From a virus, in the IMG/VR virus record IMGVR_UViG_3300045303_000166, positions 1-30,112 of that record: 30,112 bases of DNA. One strand, given 5' to 3'. Under the pieces are notes generated by a model. That model had not been told where the DNA came from, ran no database searches, and saw only the letters and a list, made by a program, of their open reading frames with translations. Shown here piece by piece: positions 21,148 to 28,867 of this stretch (within the stretch, counting starts at the first letter, position 1; each line of letters starts with the position of its first letter). The position numbers and the translations under genes were made by a program.

Positions 21148-21810
21148 ATGACGGTCGCTGACATCGAACGGATCGGGGCGCCGCAGATTTCGCGGCACGA
21201 CGCGCGCAAGGCATACCTTGAGTACAAGCGCGCGGTGCTGTCGGCGGTGAAGCCCGAGGAGAAGAAGGAATACGAAGGGCTCTGGCGCGGCTACAAGGCG
21301 ATCGCGGCCGGTCAGCAAGTGCTCGACCTGGGCCAGACGATGCAGGCGGCAGGTGTGCAGGACGACACGCTCTACCCGAAGCTGGCGATTTGCCGGGCGG
21401 ATGCGCGCAAGTGCTACGTGGAGATGGCCCGCGACGGGAGTGCCGTGTTCGTCGACGAGGCGCGGCGGTTTAACCATCGCACGCGGCGCGTCAAGCTGCC
21501 GACAGGGACGTTCGCGTCGTTCAACACGCGCTGGTCGGAGAACAGCGGCACGGTGCGCTACAACCCGAGCGGACATCTGGAGAAGACCGGCTGGCGCAAC
21601 GAGGCGACGGCGCTGGTGCCGATCGTACCGCCGCATCTGCATCCGCGTGGCGCGCTGGCGAATTACGACATCCTGTGGGATGCCGTCTGGGCGCCGGCGC
21701 CGCCGAAAGATCCGCTCCTGCTCCGGCACCTGGCCGGGTCACTCTACGCCATCGTGGCGCACTGGGATCTCACGCCCCTCGAGCAAGCCGTCTTGCGCGG
21801 TCGGCTGTGA
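21148..21810 (+). CDS. 220-aa protein of unknown function
   Basis: Strong RBS (cgaggaggg) with ATG 21148. Residues about 15-60 are a charged helix (ARKAYLEYKRAVLSAVKPEE). The middle has RADARKCYVEMARDGSAVF and a basic strand (HRTRRVKLPTGTF). The C-terminus has VPPHLHPRGALANYDILWDAV and AIVAHWDLTPLEQAVL. I recognise no domain. Its place between replication and RusA genes suggests DNA metabolism. It could be a regulator or a replication accessory protein. Confidence 0.6.
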   Translation: MTVADIERIGAPQISRHDARKAYLEYKRAVLSAVKPEEKKEYEGLWRGYKAIAAGQQVLDLGQTMQAAGVQDDTLYPKLAICRADARKCYVEMARDGSAVFVDEARRFNHRTRRVKLPTGTFASFNTRWSENSGTVRYNPSGHLEKTGWRNEATALVPIVPPHLHPRGALANYDILWDAVWAPAPPKDPLLLRHLAGSLYAIVAHWDLTPLEQAVLRGRL

Positions 21811-21814
21811 GCCG

Positions 21815-22054
21815 ATGGCGATCCTGAAGATCTACCAGGACACGCGCGGGCCTGGCACGTGCCGATCGTGCGGCGCCGCGGTCGAATGGGCGGAGCTCGT
21901 CTCCGGCAAGCGGATGCCGTTCGACCCGCCGATCGTCGTCGTGCGCACGCAGGGCAGCCTGCTCGCCGGCGATCGCACGGTCGAGGAGGTTGACACGAGC
22001 GTCACGCTCTCGCACTTCGCGACGTGTCCGGACGCGAAGGACTGGCGGCGATGA
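21815..22054 (+). CDS. Small zinc-binding phage protein
   Basis: A 79-aa protein from ATG 21815, 4 bases after the previous stop. CRSCGAAVEWAELVSGKRMP, followed by an FDPPIVVVR strand and a final SHFATCPDAKDWRR, is a recurring small phage protein with a C-x2-C...H-x3-C metal site. Related proteins of this form occur beside RusA genes in many phages. Function unknown. Confidence 0.65.
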   Translation: MAILKIYQDTRGPGTCRSCGAAVEWAELVSGKRMPFDPPIVVVRTQGSLLAGDRTVEEVDTSVTLSHFATCPDAKDWRR

Positions 22055-22581
22055 CGCTCCACTTCACGGTGATCGGTGTCCCGCAACAGATGGGCAGCAA
22101 GCGCGCGTTCGTGCCGAAGGGCTGGACGCGCCCGATTATCACCGACACCAATCGCAGCCTGAAGTCCTGGCAGCAGCTCGTCGCGGCGGCGGCGCAGGCG
22201 GCGATCCTCGAGCGGCCGGCGACCGAGCGCGCACTCCTCGCCGACGGCGTGCGGCTCACGGTGGCGTTCTACCTGCCGCGGCCGAAGTCGTTGCCGGCGC
22301 GCGTGACGGCGCACACCAAGGCGCCCGACCTCGACAAGTTCGTCCGCGGCGTGCAAGACGCGCTCACGCAGGTCGTGTTTCGCGACGACAGCCAGGTGGT
22401 CGACCTGGTGGCGATGAAACGGTACGCGGCGACGGACGCGGCGCCGCACGCGGAGATCTGGGTCGAGCCGACGGCGGGCGTGGCGGCGCTCGCCCGGAAT
22501 CAACGCGTCTTCGGCGGGCAGCCGTCGCTGTTCACGCGCGGGCTCGGGACGCCGCCGGCGGAGGCGCCATGCCTGGACTGA
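22051..22581 (+). CDS. RusA-type Holliday junction resolvase
   Basis: A 176-aa protein. ATG 22051 overlaps the previous stop (ATGA). The beta-rich N-terminus FTVIGVPQQMGSKRAFVPKG leads to the acidic catalytic centre KAPDLDKFVRGVQDALTQVV (D93, D95) and FRDDSQVVDLVAMKRY (D112, D113). This is the RusA signature 'pD-D-l~K-~~D~L~~~v~~DD~~v'. It cleaves four-way junctions from recombination or replication before packaging. The length is longer than the 120-aa E. coli protein because of an Ala/Pro-rich C-terminal tail. Confidence 0.88.
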   Translation: MTLHFTVIGVPQQMGSKRAFVPKGWTRPIITDTNRSLKSWQQLVAAAAQAAILERPATERALLADGVRLTVAFYLPRPKSLPARVTAHTKAPDLDKFVRGVQDALTQVVFRDDSQVVDLVAMKRYAATDAAPHAEIWVEPTAGVAALARNQRVFGGQPSLFTRGLGTPPAEAPCLD

Positions 22582-22784
22582 GGCCAGCCCCGCGCACGCT
22601 ACTGACGCGCGCCGAGTTCACGGCGTGGCTGCAGCGCAACCGGATCGCGGTGTACGTCTACCCGTACGAGATCGTGCCGTGCAGCTGCGGGGACCACAAC
22701 TGCCACGGGTGGCGCCTCGTGCCGAAAGCGCGGCCGCGGCTCGCGCCGGTCGAGACGCGGACGTCGATGCTCGCGGAGCCCTGA
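22569..22784 (+). CDS. 71-aa Cys/His-motif protein
   Basis: ATG 22569 lies inside the end of RusA (13-base overlap). LTRAEFTAWLQRNRIAVYVY is followed by a compact CSCGDHNCHGW motif, a likely zinc knuckle, and a basic tail. The larger open frame is a shadow. Role unknown. Confidence 0.55.
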   Translation: MPGLRPAPRTLLTRAEFTAWLQRNRIAVYVYPYEIVPCSCGDHNCHGWRLVPKARPRLAPVETRTSMLAEP

Positions 22785-23017
22785 TGACCTCGCTGACCAT
22801 GGCCCTCTCGCCCGCGCTGGCTCGAAGGCTCGCCGGCTGCGCCGATCGGCTCGGGCTCTCTCACATGGAGGTCGCCACCCTCGCCCTCCGGCTCTTCCTC
22901 GCGGCTGAACGAACGAACGAACGAACGAACGAACGAACCCGCAGCGACCAAGCGCGTGAGTCGGCGGAAACGGAGTTGAGATGGCGAAACGTGCGAGCAA
23001 GATCGATCGCAAACTGA
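22784..23017 (+). CDS. Small RHH-like protein containing a GAAC microsatellite
   Basis: A 77-aa protein. ATG 22784 overlaps the preceding stop (TGATG). The N-terminal half (LSPALARRLAGCADRLGLSH and MEVATLALRLFLA) resembles the helices of ribbon-helix-helix regulators. Eight GAAC copies then encode E-R-T-N repeats, and the C-terminus overlaps the next gene to 23017. Because the unit is 4 bases, loss or gain of one copy would change the reading frame and the C-terminus, so the gene is a candidate for phase variation. Confidence 0.5.
   Translation: MTSLTMALSPALARRLAGCADRLGLSHMEVATLALRLFLAAERTNERTNERTRSDQARESAETELRWRNVRARSIAN
22907..22938. repeat. Tetranucleotide microsatellite, 8 x GAAC
   Basis: Thirty-two bases of perfect GAAC repeats in an otherwise complex, GC-rich genome. 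They lie within the small RHH-like gene and about 45 bases upstream of the next start (22981). Tetranucleotide tracts of this length are the kind that undergo slipped-strand changes in contingency genes. Confidence 0.95.
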
Positions 23018-23352
23018 CGAAGCCCGACACCCCGAAGAAGCGCGGCCGCCCGCGGCAGCAGGACCTGATCGAGGATCGCGCCATCAAGCCGCTCGAGGAG
23101 GCGGCCGCGGACTACGCCGATCTGCGCGACGAACGGATGCGCCTCACCGAGCAGGAAAGCGGCCTGAAGGCCAAACTCCTCTCCCTGATGAAGAAGCACG
23201 GCAAGAGCACGTACGACCGCGACGGCGTGCACATCGAGATCGTGCACGACGAGGAAACCGTCAAGGTCCGCATCAAGAAGCCGATCGAGGGCGGCGAGGA
23301 CGTCGACGACGATGCCGACGCGGGCGAACACTCGATCGCCCAGGAGTCGTAA
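22981..23352 (+). CDS. Charged coiled-coil protein with AT-hook-like motif
   Basis: A 123-aa protein from ATG 22981 with gttgag upstream. The N-terminal PKKRGRPRQQD carries the R-G-R-P core of AT-hooks. A heptad-rich helix follows (YADLRDERMRLTEQESGLKAKLLSLMKKHG, described only as residues 41-70). The C-terminal tail is highly acidic (EDVDDDADAGEH). A DNA-associated role is a guess. The start lies in the end of the preceding ORF. Confidence 0.6.
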   Translation: MAKRASKIDRKLTKPDTPKKRGRPRQQDLIEDRAIKPLEEAAADYADLRDERMRLTEQESGLKAKLLSLMKKHGKSTYDRDGVHIEIVHDEETVKVRIKKPIEGGEDVDDDADAGEHSIAQES

Positions 23353-23552
23353 TGAGCGGCCCACCGAAACCGACCAAGAAGCACTCGCGCCGCGACGAAC
23401 TGCCGCAGCTGCTCTACGCCGTGCGCGGGAACCAATGCCAGGACACCTACTTCGCGTACGACACGTTCGAGCGGCACGACGAGGGCTCGACGGTCGGCGT
23501 CTACGAATTGCGGGAAGTGCGGACACTGACCGTGACGCGCACGCTGCGATGA
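23352..23552 (+). CDS. 66-aa protein, unknown
   Basis: The TAATG overlap at its start (last base of the previous stop) indicates coupling. Basic N-terminus (KPTKKHSRRDELPQ), then QDTYFAYDTFERHDEGSTVG and two beta strands ending in RTLTVTRTLR. No recognised domain. Stop overlaps the HNH start. Confidence 0.55.
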   Translation: MSGPPKPTKKHSRRDELPQLLYAVRGNQCQDTYFAYDTFERHDEGSTVGVYELREVRTLTVTRTLR

Positions 23553-23890
23553 TGCCTACCGCCCCCGCGCGCCCCTGTCCGCAGCCCCGGTGCCCCCACC
23601 TCCAGCCCTGTCCGATGCACCCACTGGAGGCTTGGCGTAAGGCTAGGGTCCCGCCGCCTCCCCGTATCCGAGGGCGCCGATTGCAGCAGTGGCGGACCCA
23701 GCTGTTCGCCCGCCAGCCCCTATGCGTGCAGTGCGAGGCGATCGGTCTGGTGCAGGCGGCGGTCATTCGCGATCACATCGTGCCGCTCGCCGAAGGGGGC
23801 CTGGACATCCCCACGAATACCCAGGCGCTCTGTCAGGCGTGCTCGGATGCCAAGACACAACGCGAGTCGCTCCGTGGACGGATGCGATGA
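23549..23890 (+). CDS. HNH endonuclease
   Basis: A 113-aa protein starting at ATG 23549 (ATG 23552 is an alternative). HNH fold visible: C59-x2-C62, the catalytic HIV box with H76 in RDHIVPLAEGG, N90 in TNTQALCQAC with C95-x2-C98, and K102. An upstream Cys-Pro-rich segment (PCPQPRCPHLQPCPMH) may add a further metal site. HNH genes next to terminase are common, and in HK97-like phages the HNH protein works with the terminase in cutting and packaging DNA. Direct proof here is lacking. Confidence 0.88.
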   Translation: MMPTAPARPCPQPRCPHLQPCPMHPLEAWRKARVPPPPRIRGRRLQQWRTQLFARQPLCVQCEAIGLVQAAVIRDHIVPLAEGGLDIPTNTQALCQACSDAKTQRESLRGRMR

Positions 23891-24003
23891 AGGCCGAGAT
23901 GCTCCAGGCACCAGAGGGGGGGACCGTTGGTGTTCGGCGCGCACCCTCCGGAAACCGCTCAGCAGGCTCTTTTTCCAGTTCGCAACAGGGCGGCGGACAG
24001 TGA
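23887..24003 (+). CDS. 38-aa ORF between HNH and small terminase
   Basis: ATG 23887 overlaps the HNH stop (ATGA), and its stop overlaps the small-terminase start (GTGA at 24000-24003). The peptide is Gly/Ser-rich (MKAEMLQAPEGGTVGVRRAP, then a SAGSFSSSQQGGGQ end). The overlaps on both sides suggest translation, possibly just to couple the genes. A longer N-terminus for the terminase starting upstream is an alternative. Confidence 0.4.
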   Translation: MKAEMLQAPEGGTVGVRRAPSGNRSAGSFSSSQQGGGQ

Positions 24004-24482
24004 GACGCACGCGTAAATGGGCCTACGTCGCCCAGGAAGCGACGCGCCTGGCGGACATCGGGTTGTCGCCGACGGAGATCGCCACGCGGTTGGAGGTGGC
24101 ACGCTCGACGGTCCATCGGTGGATGGCCGCGGGTAAGTTGACCGATACCCATCGTCGAGCGGCCGGTGGCGCGGAGGTCCGACCGAGGTCAGCGACGGAA
24201 TGGTCGGCGGCTGTGCGCGCGAACTATGCGTTGGACGCCACCGATGAGGAGCTCGTCACGATGGGCGAAGCGGCGCTCCGGAAGGTGCACGACCCGCGCG
24301 CCACGCCCCAGGTGCAGCTGAGCGCGATGTCTCGGTTCATCGCCATCGTGAAGCAGCTCGCGCTCGTGGCGCGCGCGGCTGAGGCGACGCCGGCGCCTGT
24401 TGAGGCTCCGCCGCCGCCGGCTGAGCGTGCCACTCGGCGCCCGGCCACGGACCCGCGGACGTTCCTGCAGGCGGTGAAATGA
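24000..24482 (+). CDS. Terminase small subunit
   Basis: A 160-aa protein. I chose GTG 24000, where recognisable text starts (RRTRKWAYVAQEATRLADIG). The upstream frame is a shadow of HNH. A helix-turn-helix, GLSPTEIATRLEVARSTVHR, lies about residues 19-38 and is the DNA-recognition part that selects the packaging site. A long helical region and a Pro/Ala-rich C-terminus (PAPVEAPPPPAERA) that may contact the large subunit follow. It directly precedes the large terminase with an ATGA overlap. Confidence 0.75.
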   Translation: MRRTRKWAYVAQEATRLADIGLSPTEIATRLEVARSTVHRWMAAGKLTDTHRRAAGGAEVRPRSATEWSAAVRANYALDATDEELVTMGEAALRKVHDPRATPQVQLSAMSRFIAIVKQLALVARAAEATPAPVEAPPPPAERATRRPATDPRTFLQAVK

Positions 24483-26122
24483 TCCTGACCGTGCCTCAGG
24501 ATGTCGAACTCTACCCGACGCTGGGGCCGCAGGTGTGCGACTTCATCGAACAGAACCTCGTCTTCGGCCCTGGCGACCTGCGCGGCAAACCCGTCGTGCT
24601 CGACGAGGAACGCATCGGACTTATTTACCGGCTGTACGAAGTCTATCCGCGTGGCCACGCGCAACAGGGGCGCCGCCGGTTCAAGCGCTGCGGCCTGTCG
24701 CTCCCCAAGGGCCTGGGAAAGACCGAGCTCGCGGCCTTCGTCGCGGCGTGCGAGCTCCATCCCGATGCGCCGGTACGGTGCGTCGGCTGGTCGCCGAGCG
24801 GCGAGCCGATCGGGGGGCCGGTGACGGATCCGTACATCCCGATGGTGGCGTACAACGAACAGCAGTCCGCGGATCTCGCGTACGGGGCGCTGCGCATCAT
24901 CCTCGAGGAAGGCCCGCTCAAGGACGAATTCGACATCGGCCTCGAGCGCATCATGCGCAAGCGCGGCGACGGCAAGGCGGAGTCGCTCGCGACCAGCCCG
25001 AACGCGCGGGACGGCGCGCGCACGACGTTCTCCGTGATGGACGAGACGCATCGGCTGACGTTGCAGCGGCTCAAGGATGCGCACCAGACGATGCTCGCGA
25101 ACAACATGAAGCGGAAGCTCGCCGATCCCTGGATGCTGGAGATCACCACCGCGCCAGAACCCGGGGCGGGCTCCGTGGCCCAGGGGACGATGGAGTACGC
25201 GGAAGCCGTCGAGAAAGGGACGGTGACCGAGACCGCGTTCTTCTTCTTCCATCGCCAGGCCGGGAACCAACACGACCTGACGACCACCGAGGGCGCGCGC
25301 GCGGCGGTCATCGAAGCGTCAGGGCCAGCGGCGAGCTGGCGCGACATCGACGGGATCGTGTCGCTGCTGAGTGACCCCGGGGTCGACCGCGCGTACTGGG
25401 AACGGGTCTGGTGTAATCGCCTCGTGAAGGGCTCCACGCAGGCCTTCGACGTCGGCCTCTGGCAGAGCCTCAAGCGCGTCGACAATCCGGCGAAGGCGGG
25501 TGACCTCATCACGCTCGGGTTCGATGGCGCGATGTTTCGCGACTCCACCGGGATCGTTGCGACGCATATCGCCACCGGGTTCCAGTGGGTGCCTGGCGTC
25601 TGGGAACGGCCTGCCTCGCTGCCGAAGGAGAAGCCGTGGCAGGTGCCGGTCGAAGAGGTCGATGCGCTCGTCCGTCTCCTTTTCGCGATGTTCACCGTGT
25701 GGCGGATGTACGCCGACCCGCCGTATTGGCAGTCATGGCTGGCGACCTGGGCGGGCGATCCGAAATTGAAGCGTATCGAGGACGGCAAGGAAGTCGAGAC
25801 GGTGATTGAGTGGTGGACGAATCGCCGCCGCCAGATGACCGCCGCGCTGGAGAATTTCACGACCGACATGACGAGCCGCGTGATCTCGCACGATGGCGAC
25901 GCCCGCCTCACGCGGCATCTCGGCAACAGCCGTCGGCACGACATTCCAGGCCAGACCGACGAACAGGACAAGCCGTTCTGGCTCATTCAGAAAGAACGGC
26001 CAGACTCGTCGAATAAGATCGACCTCGCGATGGCGGCGGTCCTGAGTTGGGAAGCGCGGACGGATGCGATTGCCGCTGGCGCCTCGAAGTCGCCGGCCTA
26101 TCAGATGGTCGTGATCGGGTGA
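24479..26122 (+). CDS. Terminase large subunit (packaging ATPase-nuclease)
   Basis: A 547-aa protein. Walker A-like LPKGLGKTEL (residues 75-84), Walker B FSVMDE (184-189) with catalytic E189, and the coupling segment LEITTAPEPGAGS. The C-terminal RNase H-like nuclease has LGFDGAMFRDSTGIV (D349, D355), ADPPYWQS and the last acidic residue near SNKIDLAMAAVLSWEA. It drives ATP-dependent DNA translocation into the prohead and cuts at headful or cos sites. Which packaging type applies is not clear. The circularly permuted assembly leaves headful packaging possible. Confidence 0.95.
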   Translation: MILTVPQDVELYPTLGPQVCDFIEQNLVFGPGDLRGKPVVLDEERIGLIYRLYEVYPRGHAQQGRRRFKRCGLSLPKGLGKTELAAFVAACELHPDAPVRCVGWSPSGEPIGGPVTDPYIPMVAYNEQQSADLAYGALRIILEEGPLKDEFDIGLERIMRKRGDGKAESLATSPNARDGARTTFSVMDETHRLTLQRLKDAHQTMLANNMKRKLADPWMLEITTAPEPGAGSVAQGTMEYAEAVEKGTVTETAFFFFHRQAGNQHDLTTTEGARAAVIEASGPAASWRDIDGIVSLLSDPGVDRAYWERVWCNRLVKGSTQAFDVGLWQSLKRVDNPAKAGDLITLGFDGAMFRDSTGIVATHIATGFQWVPGVWERPASLPKEKPWQVPVEEVDALVRLLFAMFTVWRMYADPPYWQSWLATWAGDPKLKRIEDGKEVETVIEWWTNRRRQMTAALENFTTDMTSRVISHDGDARLTRHLGNSRRHDIPGQTDEQDKPFWLIQKERPDSSNKIDLAMAAVLSWEARTDAIAAGASKSPAYQMVVIG

Positions 26123-26142
26123 GGAAACGAACAACTCCTGCT

Positions 26143-26220
26143 CAGGAGTTTCTTGGACTCCTGCGGCCGGCGACGATTGTCGGAAAAATCGGCCGGCGCA
26201 AATTCCGGTTCACCGTACGC
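26143..26220 (+). pseudogene. Relic of a second major-capsid-gene segment
   Basis: In the 123-base gap after terminase, frame 1 reads QEFLGLLRPATIVGKIGRRK then FRFTVRL. The capsid gene at 27520-27597 reads NEFMEYLRPATILGKIPGFM then KVPFNVS. The bases CCTGCGGCCGGCGACGATT are identical in both (26160-26178 and about 27536-27554). No start codon or full gene surrounds the relic, and the frame breaks up into basic text on both sides. It looks like a fragment of another HK97-type capsid gene left by recombination. Convergence by chance is unlikely over about 18 matching residues. Confidence 0.6.
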
Positions 26221-26245
26221 TTGAAAAGACGAAGAAAGGTCCGCC

Positions 26246-26455
26246 ATGAGCAAGCGAGGGCGCCCGCCAATCGCTGACGTGTCGGCGACCACACGGATTT
26301 CGGTGCGCGTGACGCCGGCACAACGCCTCGAACTCCGACGCGTCGCGAGCGATAACCAGACCGGGATGGCCGGCATCATCCGCGAGGCGGTCAACGAATT
26401 CGTGGGCGATTACGGCGATCGGCGGATTTTTAGGCGCCCAAAACCGTCGAGCTGA
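26246..26455 (+). CDS. Ribbon-helix-helix (CopG/Arc-like) protein
   Basis: A 69-aa protein from ATG 26246, with agaaagg upstream. A basic SKRGRPPIAD lead is followed by the beta strand TRISVRVTPAQ, helix A RLELRRVASDNQ and helix B GMAGIIREAVNEFVGD, the RHH fold. A homodimer would bind an operator. Its placement between terminase and capsid genes is unusual for a regulator. It may control late transcription or be cargo. Confidence 0.7.
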   Translation: MSKRGRPPIADVSATTRISVRVTPAQRLELRRVASDNQTGMAGIIREAVNEFVGDYGDRRIFRRPKPSS

Positions 26456-26470
26456 CCCATCCTCTTACGC

Positions 26471-28366
26471 GTGAGCCTGTCTCGCGCGTACGCCGTTCTG
26501 CACGTCAAGGCTGTCGACACCGAGAAGCGCACGATCGCCGGCACGGCGTCGACGCCAGAACCCGACCGCATGGGCGACGTCGTCGAGCCGCTCGGCATCA
26601 CCTTCAAGAACCCGCTGCCGCTGCTCCTGTACCACAACACGCAGAAACCGGTCGGCCAGGTGACGTTCAAGCCGCCGACGGCCGCGGGCCTCGAATTCGA
26701 GGCGACCCTGCCGACGGTGGAGGAGCCGGGCACGGTGCGCGACCGCATCGAGGAGGCGTGGGTCTCGATCAAGGAAGGCCTGCTCGCCGGCGTCTCGATC
26801 GGCTTCCGCTCGATCGAGGAAGCGTTCAACAAAGAGACGATGGGGTTTCGGTTCCTGAAAACCGAGGTCCTCGAGCTCTCGCTCGTCGCGATTCCGGCGA
26901 ATGCCGGCGCGACCATTTCGTCGATCAAGTCGCTCGACCTGGCCGCGCCTGGCCGTCATTCGTCCCGCGACAGGGACCCCCTTCCGATCGTGCGTGCCGA
27001 CAAGGGCGCGCCCCGCATGGACAAGAAAACGCTTGCCGAACGCATCACCGAGTACGAGCACACCCGCGCCGCCAAGGTCGCCCGCCTCGAGGCGATCCAG
27101 CAGAAGGCCACCGACGAGAACCGGACCAAGACCGAGGCCGAGCGCGAGGAATTCGACAATCTGAACGCCGAGATCAAGTCGGTCGATGCCGAGCTCGTCG
27201 ACCTGCGCGGCCTGGAACGCCTCGCGATCACCAAAGCGACGCCCGTCACCGCCAAGGACTCAGCCGAGGCCAGCGCGCAGCGCGCCGGCGCTCACAGTGT
27301 GCAGATCACCAGTCCGCTGCCGAAGGGGACCGGGTTCATCCGCTACTGCCAGGCGCTCGCGGTTTCGAAGGGCTCGATCATGCAAGCGGTCGAGTACGCC
27401 AAGCGCTGGCACGACTCGACACCCGAAGTGGAACTCGTGCTCAAGGCCGCCGTGGCCGCCGGCACGACGACCGACGCGACCTGGGCGGGCCCGCTCGCGC
27501 CGATCAAACCGCTGACGAACGAGTTCATGGAGTACCTGCGGCCGGCGACGATTCTCGGGAAGATTCCCGGCTTCATGAAGGTCCCCTTCAACGTCTCGGT
27601 CGCGTCACAGACCGCCGGCGGGACCTATGCCTGGGTGGGCCAGGGCGCGCCGAAGCCGGTGGGGAAGCTGGCGTTCGCGACCGTGACGCTCGGCATCACC
27701 AAGTGCGCCGGCATCATCGTCATCACCGAGGAGCTCGCGCGCAACTCGTCGCCGGACGCCGAGGACGTGATCCGGCGCGACATGGTCGCCGGCATCGCGC
27801 AATTCCTCGACACCGAATTCATCGACCCGACCAAGGCCGCCGTCGCCGGCGTCTCGCCGGGCTCGGTGACGAACGGCGTCACCCCGGTGACGACCGCCGG
27901 CCCGACGCCGGCGAATGCGCGGACCGACGTGCAGGCGCTCGCTAACGCGATGACCGTCGCGAACATCTCGACGGCCGGCGCGGTGTTGATTCTGTCCGAG
28001 ACCAATGCCCTGGCGCTCTCGTCCGGCCTGAATGCCCTCGGGCAGCCGCTGTTCCCCGGGATGGCGCAGGACGGCGGGACGATCCTCGGCTACAAGGCGA
28101 TCACGTCGCAGGCCGCGGGCACGACGGTCGCCCTGGTGCAGCCCCAGCAGATCCTCTACGCCGATGATGGCGGCGTGACGATCGACGTCAGCCGCGAAGC
28201 GTCGCTCCAGATGGATTCGGCGCCGGATAACCCCGTGCTGGCGACGACGATCCTGACGTCGCTGTGGCAGATGAACTATGTCGGCATCCGCGCCGAGCGG
28301 TTCATCAACTGGAAGAAGGGCCGCGCTGGCGTCGTCCAGTACACCGTCGCGACCTACACCGCATGA
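26471..28366 (+). CDS. Fused HK97-type prohead protease and major capsid protein
   Basis: A 631-aa protein from GTG 26471. Residues 1-160 are a U35 prohead protease: H55 in LLYHNTQ, S109 in GLLAGVSIGF and the acidic E133/E136 in LKTEVLELSLVAIP. Residues about 183-250 are a charged coiled-coil delta (scaffold) domain. Residues about 275-631 are the HK97 capsid fold, with EFMEYLRPATILGKI and the P-domain near the C-terminus (QILYADDGGVTIDVSREASL). Normally these are separate genes. Here one frame gives both, so the shell subunit must be released by self-cleavage or by internal start at ATG 27017 (residue 183), which has no good RBS. Confidence 0.85.
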   Translation: MSLSRAYAVLHVKAVDTEKRTIAGTASTPEPDRMGDVVEPLGITFKNPLPLLLYHNTQKPVGQVTFKPPTAAGLEFEATLPTVEEPGTVRDRIEEAWVSIKEGLLAGVSIGFRSIEEAFNKETMGFRFLKTEVLELSLVAIPANAGATISSIKSLDLAAPGRHSSRDRDPLPIVRADKGAPRMDKKTLAERITEYEHTRAAKVARLEAIQQKATDENRTKTEAEREEFDNLNAEIKSVDAELVDLRGLERLAITKATPVTAKDSAEASAQRAGAHSVQITSPLPKGTGFIRYCQALAVSKGSIMQAVEYAKRWHDSTPEVELVLKAAVAAGTTTDATWAGPLAPIKPLTNEFMEYLRPATILGKIPGFMKVPFNVSVASQTAGGTYAWVGQGAPKPVGKLAFATVTLGITKCAGIIVITEELARNSSPDAEDVIRRDMVAGIAQFLDTEFIDPTKAAVAGVSPGSVTNGVTPVTTAGPTPANARTDVQALANAMTVANISTAGAVLILSETNALALSSGLNALGQPLFPGMAQDGGTILGYKAITSQAAGTTVALVQPQQILYADDGGVTIDVSREASLQMDSAPDNPVLATTILTSLWQMNYVGIRAERFINWKKGRAGVVQYTVATYTA

Positions 28367-28587
28367 TCGCGATGACCGTGACGCGCGAGGGCTATTACGC
28401 CGGGGGCTACTACCGCCCCGGCGCCGCCCTCGCCGTCGAGGACGCCGACGCCGAGACGCTCGAGCGGGCCGGCTTTGCACAACGCGCGGGGGAGCAGTCA
28501 TGGCCGGAGACTCGATCGACGTCGTCGCCCGCACCTTCCACACCGAAAACGGCAACGCCCACGCCGAAGGCGAGACGTACCCCGTAA
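28363..28587 (+). CDS. Small head-module protein, unknown
   Basis: A 74-aa protein. ATG 28363 overlaps the capsid stop (ATGA). The first 45 or so residues (TVTREGYYAGGYYRPGAALA then VEDADAETLERAGFA) resemble small head-region proteins with an 'r-dgyygg~~r~~G~~l~v~d~~a~~L~~aG~a' pattern. The rest overlaps the next gene by 88 bases and is Ser/Pro/Thr-rich, probably a by-product of a missing stop. Confidence 0.6.
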   Translation: MIAMTVTREGYYAGGYYRPGAALAVEDADAETLERAGFAQRAGEQSWPETRSTSSPAPSTPKTATPTPKARRTP

Positions 28588-28865
28588 CCGATCGCCGACT
28601 GGCGGAAACGCTGCGCGGCATCGGCTTTGTGTCGATTGCGGGATGGACGCCGCCGCCGCCGGATGATCCGGCGACCGGCGCGACCGCCGGCACGCCGGGG
28701 ACGTTCACGCCCGCCGGATCGACGGTGCCGGCAGATTTCGCCGCGCTGGCCGGCGTGACCGCGACGCCGGCGACGGCCTGGCTCACCGGCGAGTCCGTGG
28801 TGCTCGGGGATACGAGCCATGCGCACTGGGACGGAGCGGCATGGGCGGCGGGCCTGGCGGCCTAG
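28500..28865 (+). CDS. Small head-associated protein, decoration-like
   Basis: A 121-aa protein from ATG 28500. The N-terminus (DVVARTFHTENGNAHAEGET and YPVTDRRLAETLRGIGF) resembles the preceding small family. The C-terminal ATAWLTGESVVLGDTSHAHW and DGAAWAAGLAA fit the tryptophan-bearing repeat often seen in proteins after capsid genes. The position between capsid and portal suggests a decoration or head-assembly protein. The start overlaps the previous ORF, and the stop is 2 bases before the portal start. Confidence 0.6.
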   Translation: MAGDSIDVVARTFHTENGNAHAEGETYPVTDRRLAETLRGIGFVSIAGWTPPPPDDPATGATAGTPGTFTPAGSTVPADFAALAGVTATPATAWLTGESVVLGDTSHAHWDGAAWAAGLAA

Positions 28866-28867
28866 AG

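Noticed and set aside
22907-22938. CRISPR-like repeats
   Set aside because: The GAAC copies are contiguous with no spacers. It is a microsatellite, and no cas adaptation or effector genes exist in the window. The Cas4-like nuclease is a phage recombination enzyme by context.
26047-26277. A 76-aa ORF overlapping the end of the large terminase
   Set aside because: Its N-terminal half is a shadow of the terminase. Only the middle resembles a capsid segment, so I treat that part as a relic and not as a gene.
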